Source: Paracoccus sigandri (GTDB taxonomy: Bacteria; Pseudomonadota; Alphaproteobacteria; Rhodobacterales; Rhodobacteraceae). Taken from it: a stretch of DNA of 64,000 bases. The stretch spans positions 1 through 64,000 of the forward strand of contig NZ_QNRC01000018.1 of the NCBI RefSeq assembly GCF_003709565.1, given 5' to 3'. The notes below the pieces were generated by a model that did not search any database, was not told the DNA's origin, and worked only from the letters and a program-made list of their open reading frames with translations. The position numbers and the translations under genes were made by a program. This document shows positions 1-8,506 of this stretch, one piece after another (the first letter of the stretch is position 1; every line of letters starts with the position of its first letter).

Positions 1-548
1 AGCTGACACCTGGATCATCGCCGAAGCTACCAGGCCGATATGCAAACTCCTCAGTCGAAAAACGACCAAACCGCCCGCATATCCCTTCAATGATACATCA
101 ATGTCAAAAAGCAAGAGGAAAAAAATCGCGGAAGATGCGCCTCTCTAGCGACGCCCCTACCGGTCGTTCATTCCCGAATTTTCTCCGAAGCTCCGAGCCA
201 TCCGGCCCGTCTCTCCGTCCCGTTCAGCGTCTCCGCCGTTCGGTGAAGCGGTATTTACGGATGACACCCGCGCCCTGCAAGGGGAAAATTCGCGCCTTGC
301 GCAAATTTTCTTCCATCCACCTGTAAAACAATGATAAATTGACGACACAAGGATGACAGTCCCGCGGCCCGGAAACCGGCGATCCGGCCGAAAACCACAT
401 GAACATGGTCGAGATTGCCCGAATCCGGCGGGAATCACGCCACCCGCCCCGCCGAAGAACGCCCGACTCGGCGCCGCGCCTCGCCGGGGAATCGGGCCTC
501 GGCGGCGCAAGACCCCGGCGAGTCGGGGAATCGCCCTGGCCGCAAATG
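1..548. other. Left-edge region without a supported gene
   Basis: No reading frame here looks like a real protein. The short open frames on both strands lack domain-like sequence and the codon bias of the neighbouring genes. The left part is more AT-rich than the rest of the window. It contains a strong dyad at 284-310, annotated separately, and may carry regulatory sequence for a gene beyond the left edge. The only clear functional boundary is the rpsI terminator at its right end. Confidence 0.5.
284..310. promoter_or_regulatory. 27-bp dyad, possible operator
   Basis: Two 12-base arms, GAAAATTCGCGC and GCGCAAATTTTC, flank a 3-base centre and match at all but one position. There is no T-tract beside it and no gene within 250 bases on the right, so it is more likely a protein-binding site or mRNA hairpin than a terminator. 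Its target gene, if any, probably lies left of the window. Confidence 0.35.
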
Positions 549-580
549 CAAAAGGCGCGACCCCAGGGGGCCGCGCCTTC
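549..580 (-). terminator. Intrinsic terminator of rplM-rpsI
   Basis: The arms AAGGCGCG (552-559) and CGCGCCTT (572-579) form a GC-rich hairpin. Read on the minus strand it is followed by TTTTGCATTTG. It lies 21 bases past the rpsI stop codon and ends the ribosomal protein operon. Confidence 0.8.
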
Positions 581-600
581 CGAAAGCCATGACGGCCAGA

Positions 601-1092
601 TCAGCGTTTCGAGAACTGGAAGCTGCGGCGGGCCTTCGCCTTGCCGTATTTCTTCCGCTCGACCACGCGCGAATCGCGGGTCAGGAAGCCGGCGGCCTTC
701 AGCGCGGCGCGCAGGCTGGGCTCATGCAGCTGCAGCGCCTGGCTGATGCCGTGCTTCACGGCGCCCGCCTGGCCCGACAGGCCGCCACCCTTCACGGTGG
801 CCTGCACGTCGTATTGCCCGGTCACGCCCGCGACCTCGAAGGGCTGGCGCAGGATCATCTGCAGCACCGGGCGCGCGAAATACTCGTTGATGTCCTTGCC
901 GTTCACGGTGACCTTGCCCGAACCCGGCTTGACCCAGACGCGGGCGACCGCGTCCTTGCGCTTGCCGGTGGCATAGGAACGGCCCAGCTCGTCGCGCTGC
1001 GCTTCGCGCCGGGGCGCGGTTTCGGCGACGACAGCCTCGCTGCCCGAAACCGCCGACTTCAGATCGTCCAGAGTTTTGATGTCTTCGGCCAT
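601..1092 (-). CDS. rpsI: 30S ribosomal protein S9
   Basis: This protein of the small ribosomal subunit contacts the P-site tRNA through its C-terminal tail. The 163-residue product has an acidic N-terminal extension of about 35 residues typical of alphaproteobacteria. It then shows the S9 core ([19 protein letters not shown]) and the conserved basic end [11 protein letters not shown]. The ATG at 1092 is preferred over an in-frame GTG six bases upstream because it matches the family start MAEDIK. It follows rplM after only two bases, so the genes form one operon, ending at the hairpin at 549-580. Confidence 0.97.
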   Translation of the reverse strand: MAEDIKTLDDLKSAVSGSEAVVAETAPRREAQRDELGRSYATGKRKDAVARVWVKPGSGKVTVNGKDINEYFARPVLQMILRQPFEVAGVTGQYDVQATVKGGGLSGQAGAVKHGISQALQLHEPSLRAALKAAGFLTRDSRVVERKKYGKAKARRSFQFSKR

Positions 1093-1094
1093 AA

Positions 1095-1559
1095 TCACGC
1101 GCTCCGGGTGTTCTTGGCGTTCAGGACCTTCACGTCCAGAACTTCGGGCTGCTGTGCCTCATGCGGGTGCTCGGCCCCGGCATAGACGCGCAGATGGGTC
1201 ATCTGCTGCTTGCCCAGCTTGTTGCGGCTGATCATCCGCTCGACGGCCTTGACCACGACGCGCTCGGGATGCGCGCCTTCCAGGATCTGGCGCGCGGTGC
1301 GGTGCTTGATGCCGCCCGGATGGCCGGTATGCCAGTAGTATTTCTTGTCGTCGCGCTTGTTGCCGGTCATCTGCACCTTGTCGGCATTGATGACGATGAC
1401 ATTGTCACCCATGTCCATATGCGGGGTGAAGGTCGGCTTGTGCTTGCCGCGCAGGCGGTTGGCGACGATCGTGGCAAGGCGGCCCAGAACCACGCCCTCG
1501 GCGTCGATCAGGATCCACTTCTTCTCGATCTCCGCCGGTTTAGCGGTATAGGTCTTCAT
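1095..1559 (-). CDS. rplM: 50S ribosomal protein L13
   Basis: This is an early-assembly protein of the large ribosomal subunit. The 154-residue product starts [15 protein letters not shown] and contains the L13 signature region [18 protein letters not shown] and the motif YWHTGHPGG. Length and start match the family; a longer open frame upstream is not needed. It is the first gene of the rplM-rpsI pair and has a good sigma-70-like promoter at 1599-1627. Confidence 0.97.
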   Translation of the reverse strand: MKTYTAKPAEIEKKWILIDAEGVVLGRLATIVANRLRGKHKPTFTPHMDMGDNVIVINADKVQMTGNKRDDKKYYWHTGHPGGIKHRTARQILEGAHPERVVVKAVERMISRNKLGKQQMTHLRVYAGAEHPHEAQQPEVLDVKVLNAKNTRSA

Positions 1560-1598
1560 CTGTCGTCCCTTCAGGGTCGTGATAATTCGAGATGGCGG

Positions 1599-1627
1599 TA
1601 TATCCGGCATCCCCCGCGATCCGTCAA
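1599..1627 (-). promoter_or_regulatory. Predicted sigma-70-type promoter of rplM-rpsI
   Basis: On the minus strand, TTGACG (1627-1622) is followed by a 17-base spacer and GATATA (1604-1599). Transcription would start near 1592, giving a leader of about 33 bases before the rplM ATG at 1559. Spacing and the -35 box are near ideal; the -10 box is moderate. Confidence 0.6.
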
Positions 1628-1713
1628 GGGCAGCGCCCGTGAATTTCATACGCGATTTCAACGCGCTACGATTTAGGTATCAGAATACCCCGGCGCAGCG
1701 CCCCGAAATCCCG

Positions 1714-2133
1714 TCATTTCGGCGGAATCGAATAGGTCATCGAGCAGCGCGCCACCGGATCCTGCCCGCCATCGGAAAAGATCAGCGCCTCGGCCACGGC
1801 CAGCACGCGGCCCAGCTTCAGCAGCCGGCATTCGGCCAGCAGGTCGCGCCCCGCCGCGGGCTTGCGCATGAAGTCGATCGAGGCATTGGTCGTCACCGCC
1901 AGCGCCACCGGCCCGATCCGCGCCAGGATCGCGCAATAGATCGCCAGGTCGGCCAGGGCGAACATCGAGGGCCCGCTGACCGTGCCGCCGGGACGCAGAT
2001 GCGCCTCGTCCACCGCCAGCCGCGCCAGGATCCCCGCCGCGTCCGAGCGCTCGACCCGATAGCTGCCGGCCACCTGCGGAAACTCGCGCGCCAGAAATCC
2101 GTTCAGCGCCGCCGCATCCATGACGATCTCCAT
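1714..2133 (-). CDS. PaaI-type hotdog-fold thioesterase
   Basis: The 139-residue product is the usual length of a single hotdog domain of the PaaI/acyl-CoA thioesterase family. It has the helix region GGTVSGPSMFALADLAIYCAIL and the following strand AVTTNASIDFMRKPA, typical of the family. Such enzymes hydrolyse acyl-CoA or aryl-CoA thioesters; the substrate cannot be told from sequence. It lies upstream of rplM on the same strand and 57 bases from the divergent enoyl-CoA hydratase gene, which suggests a shared promoter region and a role in acyl-CoA metabolism. Confidence 0.85.
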   Translation of the reverse strand: MEIVMDAAALNGFLAREFPQVAGSYRVERSDAAGILARLAVDEAHLRPGGTVSGPSMFALADLAIYCAILARIGPVALAVTTNASIDFMRKPAAGRDLLAECRLLKLGRVLAVAEALIFSDGGQDPVARCSMTYSIPPK

Positions 2134-2190
2134 GCTTCCCCCCTGCCTCGTCGCGCCTTACGCTTCCCGGCAAATGAAGGAGAGATCAAG

Positions 2191-2976
2191 ATGCAAGAAC
2201 CGGTACTGCGCCAGGATCATGGCCATGTCGTGCGGCTGGTGCTGAACAGCCCGGCGAATTTCAACGCCCTGTCGCTGGAAATGATCGACGCGCTCTCCGC
2301 CGCCTTCCGCCGGATCGAATCCGACGAACATGTCCGGGCGGTGATCCTGGCGGCGACGGGCAAGGCCTTCTCGGCCGGCCACGACCTGCGGCAGATGCAG
2401 GCGGCGCGCGCCGATGACGATGCCGGCCGCGCCGCCTTCGAGCAGCTGTTCAGCCGCTGCGCGGGCATGATGCAGATGATCCCCGCCCTGCCCCAGCCGG
2501 TCATCGCCGAGGTGCAGGGCATCGCCACCGCCGCCGGCTGCCAGCTGGTCGCCTCCTGCGACCTGGCGGTGGCGGCCGAAGGCGTGCGCTTCGGGGTCAA
2601 CGGGGTGAATATCGGGCTGTTCTGCTCGACGCCGATGGTCGCGCTGACCCGCGCCATCGCCCCCAGGGCCGCCTTCGAGATGCTGGCCACCGGCGAATTC
2701 GTCACCGCGGACCGCGCGCGGGAACTGGGCCTCGTCAACCGCGTCGTGCCTGCCAAGGACCTGCCGCAGGCCGCGATGGAGCTGGCCCGGACCATCGCCG
2801 CGAAACTGCCCGCCGCCGTCCACATGGGCAAGCGCGCCTTCCACGAACAGCTTCGCCTCGGCCTCGGCGAGGCCTATGCCTGCGCCGGCGAGGTCATGTG
2901 CGAGAACATGCTGCTGCCCGACACCGACGAAGGCATCCGCGCCTTCCTGGAAAAACGCGCGCCCAACTGGGCGTGA
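2191..2976 (+). CDS. Enoyl-CoA hydratase/isomerase family protein
   Basis: The 261-residue crotonase-fold protein probably hydrates or isomerises a trans-2-enoyl-CoA. The oxyanion-hole segment AGHDLRQMQ lies near residue 65 and the second one around IATAAGCQLVASCDLAVA. The ATG at 2191 is chosen because AAGGAG lies 9 bases upstream and MQEPVLRQDHGHVVRLVLN matches the family start; the open frame extends further left without meaning. It is divergent from the PaaI-like thioesterase. An element of the dispersed repeat family follows the stop codon. Confidence 0.9.
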   Translation: MQEPVLRQDHGHVVRLVLNSPANFNALSLEMIDALSAAFRRIESDEHVRAVILAATGKAFSAGHDLRQMQAARADDDAGRAAFEQLFSRCAGMMQMIPALPQPVIAEVQGIATAAGCQLVASCDLAVAAEGVRFGVNGVNIGLFCSTPMVALTRAIAPRAAFEMLATGEFVTADRARELGLVNRVVPAKDLPQAAMELARTIAAKLPAAVHMGKRAFHEQLRLGLGEAYACAGEVMCENMLLPDTDEGIRAFLEKRAPNWA

Positions 2977-2985
2977 ACCCTTCGC

Positions 2986-3043
2986 GCTTTCATCTTGGCG
3001 AAAATATCCTCGGGGGGTCCGGGGGGCAGACAGCCCCCCGGCC
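2986..3043 (+). repeat. Dispersed intergenic repeat, copy 1
   Basis: The element reads GCTTTCATCTTGGCG then AAAATATCCTCGGGG, followed by the hairpin GGGGGGC-AGACA-GCCCCCC (3021-3039). It fills the gap between the converging enoyl-CoA hydratase and murD genes, overlapping the very end of neither. Copies 2 to 6 at other sites share the CATCTTGGCC/CAAATA core. Confidence 0.65.
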
Positions 3044-3044
3044 T

Positions 3045-4448
3045 TCAGCCGCCCTTCAGCGCCTCGACCAAGGCAGCGAAATGCTCGCCGCGTTTCTCGA
3101 AATTCGAATACTGGTCGAAACTGGCCGCGGCGGGGGCCAGCAGCACGGTGTCGCCCGGCTGGGCCTCGGCGCTGGCGCGGGCGACGGCTTCCTCCATCGT
3201 CCCCACCACCTCATGCGGCGTGGCGCCAAGCTCCAGGGCGAAATCGCGGGCGGAATGGCCGATCAGATAGGCCTTGCTGACCCGGTCCAGATGCGGCGCC
3301 AGCAGAGAGATGCCGCCGTCCTTGCCCATGCCGCCCGCGATCCAGCGGATCCGCTCGAAGGCCTGCAGAGCCTTCGCCGCCGCATCGACATTGGTCGCCT
3401 TCGAATCGTTGACATAGCGGACCCCGCCGATCTCGGCCACGGTCTGGCTGCGATGCGGCAGGCCCGAGAATGTGTGGAAGGCCGCCTCGATCTGGCGCGG
3501 CGCCAGCCCGACCGCGCGGCAGGCGGCATAGGCGGCGCAGGCGTTCTGGTGGTTATGCGCGCCCGGCAGGCCGGTCACCTCGCGCAGGTCGATCGAGGCC
3601 GCCTGCCGCCCCTTGCGGTATTCGGACAGAAAGCCCTTGCGCGCGAAGACCGACCAGCCCGGCCCGTCCAGCTTCTGCCCGGCCGAGACGCGGATCACCC
3701 GATCATCCGCCGGACCCATCTGCATCTGTCCCGCCAGATAGAGCCCCTCGGGCTCGTCGACGCCGATCACCGCGCGGTCCGGTCCACCTTCGGCGAACAG
3801 CCTGCGCTTGGCCGCGAAATAGCCGCCCAGGCCCCCATGGCGATCCAGGTGATCGGGCGAAAGATTGGTGAAGACCGCGACGTCGGGCGTCAGTGCGCGG
3901 GCCAGGTCGGTCTGGTAGCTGGACAGTTCCAGCACCACGACCTCGCCGTCGATCGCCGGCTCCAGCGACAGCACGCCGGTGCCGATATTGCCACCCATCT
4001 GCGTCGGCCGGCCACATTCCTGCAGGATATGGTGGATCAGCGCCGTGGTGGTCGATTTCCCGTTCGAGCCGGTCACGGCGATCACCTTGGGCGCGCAGTC
4101 GAACCCCTCCCAGTCGGGGGTGGCATAGCTGCGGAAGAACAGCCCGATATCATTGTCCACCGGCACACCCAGCGCGCAGGCCTTCGCGATCACCGGATGC
4201 GGCCGGGGGTAGAGATGCGGGATGCCGGGCGAGGTGATCAGCGCCGTCACGCCATGCCAGTTCGCGTCGCGGGTCAGGTCGACGATCGTCAATCCCTCGG
4301 CCTCGGCGGCCGCGCGCGTGTCGACGCCATCGTCCCAGGCTATGACCTGCGCGCCCCCGGCGGCAAGCGCCGCTGCGGTCGCCCGGCCCGAGCGCCCGAG
4401 GCCGAGAACGGCGATCTTCTGGTTTTCGACACCCTGGACCGGGATCAT
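3045..4448 (-). CDS. murD: UDP-N-acetylmuramoylalanine--D-glutamate ligase
   Basis: This cytoplasmic Mur ligase adds D-glutamate to UDP-MurNAc-L-alanine. The product has 467 residues. A Rossmann-like N-domain begins [12 protein letters not shown]. The ATP-binding P-loop [10 protein letters not shown] is at about residues 125-134 and the C-terminal domain carries [22 protein letters not shown]. The ATG at 4448 gives [16 protein letters not shown] and fits homologues; the same open frame runs on upstream through mraY in a wrong frame. It is the last dcw gene visible here, separated from mraY by 77 bases that hold a repeat element. Confidence 0.96.
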   Translation of the reverse strand: MIPVQGVENQKIAVLGLGRSGRATAAALAAGGAQVIAWDDGVDTRAAAEAEGLTIVDLTRDANWHGVTALITSPGIPHLYPRPHPVIAKACALGVPVDNDIGLFFRSYATPDWEGFDCAPKVIAVTGSNGKSTTTALIHHILQECGRPTQMGGNIGTGVLSLEPAIDGEVVVLELSSYQTDLARALTPDVAVFTNLSPDHLDRHGGLGGYFAAKRRLFAEGGPDRAVIGVDEPEGLYLAGQMQMGPADDRVIRVSAGQKLDGPGWSVFARKGFLSEYRKGRQAASIDLREVTGLPGAHNHQNACAAYAACRAVGLAPRQIEAAFHTFSGLPHRSQTVAEIGGVRYVNDSKATNVDAAAKALQAFERIRWIAGGMGKDGGISLLAPHLDRVSKAYLIGHSARDFALELGATPHEVVGTMEEAVARASAEAQPGDTVLLAPAAASFDQYSNFEKRGEHFAALVEALKGG

Positions 4449-4470
4449 GCGGTGCACCTTTCCGATAGCG

Positions 4471-4520
4471 CCGGGGGCTTCGCGCCCCCGGACCCCCGCG
4501 GGATATTTGAAGACCAAAGC
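4471..4520 (-). repeat. Dispersed intergenic repeat, copy 2
   Basis: The hairpin CCGGGGGC-TTCGC-GCCCCCGG region (4471-4491) is followed by GGACCCCCGCGGGATATTTG and AAGACCAAAGCAGGA. On the minus strand this reads CTTTGGTCTTCAAATATCCC and then the hairpin, the same layout as copy 1. It sits between mraY and murD, inside the dcw transcription unit. Confidence 0.6.
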
Positions 4521-4525
4521 AGGAA

Positions 4526-5608
4526 CTAGCGCAGCTTCAGCGTCGCCAGGCCGATCAGCGCCAGCACCAGGGCGATGATCCAGAAGCGGATCACGATCTG
4601 CGCCTCGCCCCAGCCCTTCTTCTCGAAATGGTGGTGGATCGGCGCCATCAGAAAGACGCGCTTGCCGGTGCGCTTGAAATAGAGGACCTGGATGATGACC
4701 GACAGCGCCTCGACCACGAACAGGCCGCCGACGATGGCCAGCACGATCTCGTGCTTGGTGACGACCGCGATGGCGCCAAGCGCGCCGCCCAGGGCAAGGC
4801 TGCCGGTATCGCCCATGAAGACCGCCGCGGGCGGGGCGTTGTACCACAGGAAGCCCAGCCCCCCGCCGATCAGCGCGGCGATGAAGACCAGGATCTCGCC
4901 CGTGCCGGGGACGTGGTGGACGCCCAGGTAGTTGGTGAAATCGACCCGGCCGACCGTATAGGCGATGACGCCGAGCGTTCCGGCCGCGATCATCACCGGC
5001 ATGATCGCCAGCCCGTCCAGCCCGTCGGTCAGGTTCACCGCATTGGCGGAACCGACGATGACCAGCATCCCGAAGGGGATGAAGAAGATGCCAAGGCCGA
5101 TCAGCGCGTCCTTGAAGACCGGCAGCGCCAGTTGCCCGCTGAGCCCCGAGGGGTGCAGCCACATCGCCCAGCCGCTGGCGATCAGCGCCAGAGCCAGTCC
5201 CAGCCCCATGCGCACCCGGCCCGGCACGCCCCTGGTATTGTGCTTGCTGACCTTGGCATAGTCGTCTGCAAAGCCGATGGCGGCGAAGCCCGCCGTCACC
5301 AGCAGCACGATCCAGACATAGGCATTGTCCAGCCGCGCCCACAGCAGGGTAGAGACGAACAGCGCCGACAGGATCAGGATGCCGCCCATGGTGGGGGTGC
5401 CCGCCTTGACGAAATGGCCCTCCGGCCCGTCGTCACGGATCGGCTGGCCGCGCTTCTGCTTGCGGCGCAGGAAGTCGATCAGGGGACGCCCGAAGATGAA
5501 GCCGAAGATCAGCGCCGTGAAGAATGCCGCACCCGCCCGGAAGGTGATGTAGCGAAACAGGTTGAAGAGGTCGCCCCCCTCGGAAAGGCCGCTCAGCCAA
5601 TAGAGCAT
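4526..5608 (-). CDS. mraY: Phospho-N-acetylmuramoyl-pentapeptide-transferase
   Basis: MraY moves phospho-MurNAc-pentapeptide from UDP onto undecaprenyl phosphate, forming lipid I at the inner membrane. The 360-residue protein has about ten hydrophobic segments. Family motifs are [19 protein letters not shown] and [15 protein letters not shown], plus the histidine-rich loop [12 protein letters not shown] near the end. Start and length are standard. It follows murF after 31 bases and precedes murD. Confidence 0.97.
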   Translation of the reverse strand: MLYWLSGLSEGGDLFNLFRYITFRAGAAFFTALIFGFIFGRPLIDFLRRKQKRGQPIRDDGPEGHFVKAGTPTMGGILILSALFVSTLLWARLDNAYVWIVLLVTAGFAAIGFADDYAKVSKHNTRGVPGRVRMGLGLALALIASGWAMWLHPSGLSGQLALPVFKDALIGLGIFFIPFGMLVIVGSANAVNLTDGLDGLAIMPVMIAAGTLGVIAYTVGRVDFTNYLGVHHVPGTGEILVFIAALIGGGLGFLWYNAPPAAVFMGDTGSLALGGALGAIAVVTKHEIVLAIVGGLFVVEALSVIIQVLYFKRTGKRVFLMAPIHHHFEKKGWGEAQIVIRFWIIALVLALIGLATLKLR

Positions 5609-5639
5609 TCGTCAATCCCTCGTTTCAAGGCGTGCCCCG

Positions 5640-7010
5640 TCAAGGCGTGGGTGTCTGCAAGGATTTGCGCAGGGCGTCAACCACCGTCGAGATCAGCGAC
5701 GATTTGGAGCCCTTGATCAAAATGATGTCGCCCGGTCGGGCAAGATGTGCGGCCTGGTCGGCCAGTTCGGCGGCGGTCTGGGCCCAGAGCCCGCGTTTCG
5801 CCGGCGGCAGCGCGTCGTGAAGGTGGCGCATCCGGGGGCCGGCGGCATGGACCAGGTCGATGCGGTCCATGGCGGGGTCAGTGGCGACAGCGCGATGCAG
5901 CGCCAGCTCGTCCGGGCCCAGTTCCAGCATGTCGCCCAGGATGGCGACGCGGCGCCCCCCCTCCAGCCCGGCAAGGGTCGCAAGCCCGGCGGCCAGCGAG
6001 GCCGGGTTGGCGTTGAAGGCGTCGTCGATCAGGCGGATGGCGCCCAGGTCCTCGACCGCGCCGCGGCCCTTGGGGGGCTGCCAGTCGCCCAGGCGCCTGC
6101 CCGCCTCGCGCAGGTCCGCCCCGGCGGCACCCAGCGCGGCCAGCACGCCCACCGCGTTCATCGCGAAATGCGCGCCGGTGGTCTGCAGCGTGAAATCGAC
6201 CGTCTCGCCGGTGATCCGCGCGCGGCAGGCCAGCGCGCCATCCACAGGCTTCGCCTGGGCCAGCCGCGCCATGCCGTGCTGGCCGAAGCCCAGGACGATC
6301 GCGCCGGCCGCATCGGCGCAGTCGCGCAGGATCTGCGTGACCGGCAGGTCCTCGGGGATGACCGCCGTGCCGACCGGCTGCAACCCCTGGAAGATCGCGC
6401 CCTTTTCGCGGGCGATGCCGTCGAGGCCGTCGAAAGCCTCCAGATGGGCGGCGGCGATGGTGGTGATCAGGGCGACATGCGGGCGGGCCATGCGCGACAG
6501 GGGCGCGATCTCGCCCGGATGGTTCATGCCGATCTCCACGATGGCGAAATCGGTGTGGCGCGGCATCCGCGCCAAGGTCAGCGGCACGCCCCAATGGTTG
6601 TTGTAGCTGGCCTCGGCCGCGTGGATGCGCCCCTGGCCGGCCAGCGCCACCCGCGCCATGTCCTTGGTCGAGGTCTTGCCCACCGAGCCGGTGATCGCGA
6701 TCACCTTGGCCTGCGTCCGGGCGCGGCCGGCGCGGCCCAGATCCTCCAGCCCGCGCAGCACGTCGGGCACGATCAGCAGCGGCGCGTCATGGGCCACGCC
6801 CTCGGGGATGCGGCTGACCAGCGCGGCGCTTGCGCCCCGCTCCAGCGCCTGGGCCACGAAATCATGCCCGTCCCGCGCCGCCTGCAGCGCCACGAACAGA
6901 TCGCCCTGCCGGATCGTGCGGCTGTCGATCGAGACGCCCGTCGCCTCCCAGTCGCCCTGCGCGCGCCCGCCGGTCGCGGCGGCGGCGTCGGCTGCGGTCC
7001 AGAGGCTCAT
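5640..7010 (-). CDS. murF: UDP-N-acetylmuramoyl-tripeptide--D-alanyl-D-alanine ligase
   Basis: MurF adds D-Ala-D-Ala to the UDP-MurNAc-tripeptide. The 456-residue product has the substrate-binding motif SIDSRTIRQGDLFVAL near residue 30 and the P-loop ITGSVGKTSTKD at about residues 106-117. The C-terminal domain includes DDAFNANPASLAAGL. Its ATG overlaps the murE stop codon by four bases, so translation is probably coupled. Confidence 0.96.
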   Translation of the reverse strand: MSLWTAADAAAATGGRAQGDWEATGVSIDSRTIRQGDLFVALQAARDGHDFVAQALERGASAALVSRIPEGVAHDAPLLIVPDVLRGLEDLGRAGRARTQAKVIAITGSVGKTSTKDMARVALAGQGRIHAAEASYNNHWGVPLTLARMPRHTDFAIVEIGMNHPGEIAPLSRMARPHVALITTIAAAHLEAFDGLDGIAREKGAIFQGLQPVGTAVIPEDLPVTQILRDCADAAGAIVLGFGQHGMARLAQAKPVDGALACRARITGETVDFTLQTTGAHFAMNAVGVLAALGAAGADLREAGRRLGDWQPPKGRGAVEDLGAIRLIDDAFNANPASLAAGLATLAGLEGGRRVAILGDMLELGPDELALHRAVATDPAMDRIDLVHAAGPRMRHLHDALPPAKRGLWAQTAAELADQAAHLARPGDIILIKGSKSSLISTVVDALRKSLQTPTP

Positions 7011-8506
7011 ATCCGGCCGTCCAGCGCGGCGACGGCCACCGAGGCCTGTTCGGCATCATCGAAGGGATAGACGTCCTGCCCGACGATCTGGCCGGTCTCA
7101 TGCCCCTTGCCGGCGATCAGCAGCGCGTCGCCCGGCTGCAGCGCATCGACGCCGCGCAGGATCGCCTCGGCCCGGTCGGCAACCTCGGTCGCGTCCGGCC
7201 CGGCCCCGGCCATGATTTCGGCCCGGATCGCGGCGGGATCCTCGGAGCGGGGATTGTCGTCGGTGACGATCACCACGTCGGCGAAATCGCGCGCCGCCTG
7301 CCCCATCAGCAGCCGCTTGCCCCGGTCGCGGTCGCCGCCCGCGCCGAAGACCACGACGATGCGGCCCATCACATGCGGGCGCAGCGACCCCAGCGCGGCA
7401 ATCAGCGCGCCGGGCTTGTGAGCGTAATCGACGAAGACCGCCGCACCGTTCTCGCGCTGCGCGACCAGCTGCATCCGGCCGCGCACGGTCTCCAGCTGCG
7501 GCAGCACCGCCAGGACCTGTTCGGGATCGTCGCCCGCGCCCATGGCAAGCCCCGCCGCCGCCAGCACGTTCTCGGCCTGGAAGCCGCCGATCAGCGGCAG
7601 CCGGACCAGATGCGCCCGCCCCAGCGCGAAGAAGCGCAAATCCTGCCCGGTCGCGTCATAGCGTTGCCCCAGGATGCGCAGATCGGCCTCGGGGCCCGTG
7701 CCGACGGTGGTCAGCACCAGCCCGCGGTCGCGGGCGATATCGGCCATCTGGCGGCCGCGCTCGCTGTCGACATTGACGACGGCAGCCGCGCCTTCGTCCA
7801 GGATATGGTTGAAAAGCAGCGCCTTGGCCGCGAAATATTCGTCGAAGCCCGCGTGATAGTCCAGGTGATCCTGGCTGAAATTAGTGAAGGCCGCGGCCTC
7901 GACGCTGACGCCGTCCAGCCTGCGCTGGTCCAGCCCGTGGCTGGAGGCCTCCATCGCGGCATGGGTCACGTCCGCGCCCGCGGCCTCGGCCAGGATGCGG
8001 TGCAAGGTCAGCGGATCGGGCGTCGTATGGGCCAGCCGGGCGTGGAAATCGCCCTCGACCCCCATCGTGCCCAGGCTGATCGCCTTGTGCCCCAGCGCCT
8101 GCCAGATCTGCCGGGTGAAGCTGGCCACCGAGGTCTTGCCCGAGGTGCCGGTGACGGCGACCACATGGGCGGGCTGGGCCTCGAACCACAGGGCGGCGGC
8201 GCCGGCCAGCGCGGCGCGCGGGTCCTCGGCCACGATCAGCGCGCCCTCCCAGCCCGACAGCGCCTCGGCCGCCATCTCGGCGCCGGCGCGGTCGGTCAGC
8301 ACGGCGGCGGCATCCATCCGCAGCGCATAGGGAATGAATTCCGCCCCATGCAGGGCCGAACCCGGCAGCGCGGCGAACAGATGCCCCGGCTTCACCGTCC
8401 GGCTGTCCAGCGACAGGCCGGTGATCTGCGGGTCGCGCCCGTCCCGTGCCCGAAATCCCAGTTGCGACAGCTTCTTTGCGCCTTGCCCCACCATGCCACC
8501 CGTCAT
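7007..8506 (-). CDS. murE: UDP-N-acetylmuramoyl-tripeptide synthetase (meso-DAP adding)
   Basis: MurE adds meso-diaminopimelate to UDP-MurNAc-L-Ala-D-Glu. The 499-residue product has the motif LDSRTVKPGHLFAALPG near residue 33 and the P-loop VTGTSGKTS at about 118-126. It carries the sequence DDNPRSEDP, whose DNPR motif marks meso-DAP rather than lysine specificity. It overlaps ftsI upstream and murF downstream by four bases each. Confidence 0.96.
   Translation of the reverse strand: MTGGMVGQGAKKLSQLGFRARDGRDPQITGLSLDSRTVKPGHLFAALPGSALHGAEFIPYALRMDAAAVLTDRAGAEMAAEALSGWEGALIVAEDPRAALAGAAALWFEAQPAHVVAVTGTSGKTSVASFTRQIWQALGHKAISLGTMGVEGDFHARLAHTTPDPLTLHRILAEAAGADVTHAAMEASSHGLDQRRLDGVSVEAAAFTNFSQDHLDYHAGFDEYFAAKALLFNHILDEGAAAVVNVDSERGRQMADIARDRGLVLTTVGTGPEADLRILGQRYDATGQDLRFFALGRAHLVRLPLIGGFQAENVLAAAGLAMGAGDDPEQVLAVLPQLETVRGRMQLVAQRENGAAVFVDYAHKPGALIAALGSLRPHVMGRIVVVFGAGGDRDRGKRLLMGQAARDFADVVIVTDDNPRSEDPAAIRAEIMAGAGPDATEVADRAEAILRGVDALQPGDALLIAGKGHETGQIVGQDVYPFDDAEQASVAVAALDGRI

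Noticed and set aside
90-592. Several overlapping short frames at the left edge
   Set aside because: None has a plausible start, codon bias or domain; two are mirror images on opposite strands.
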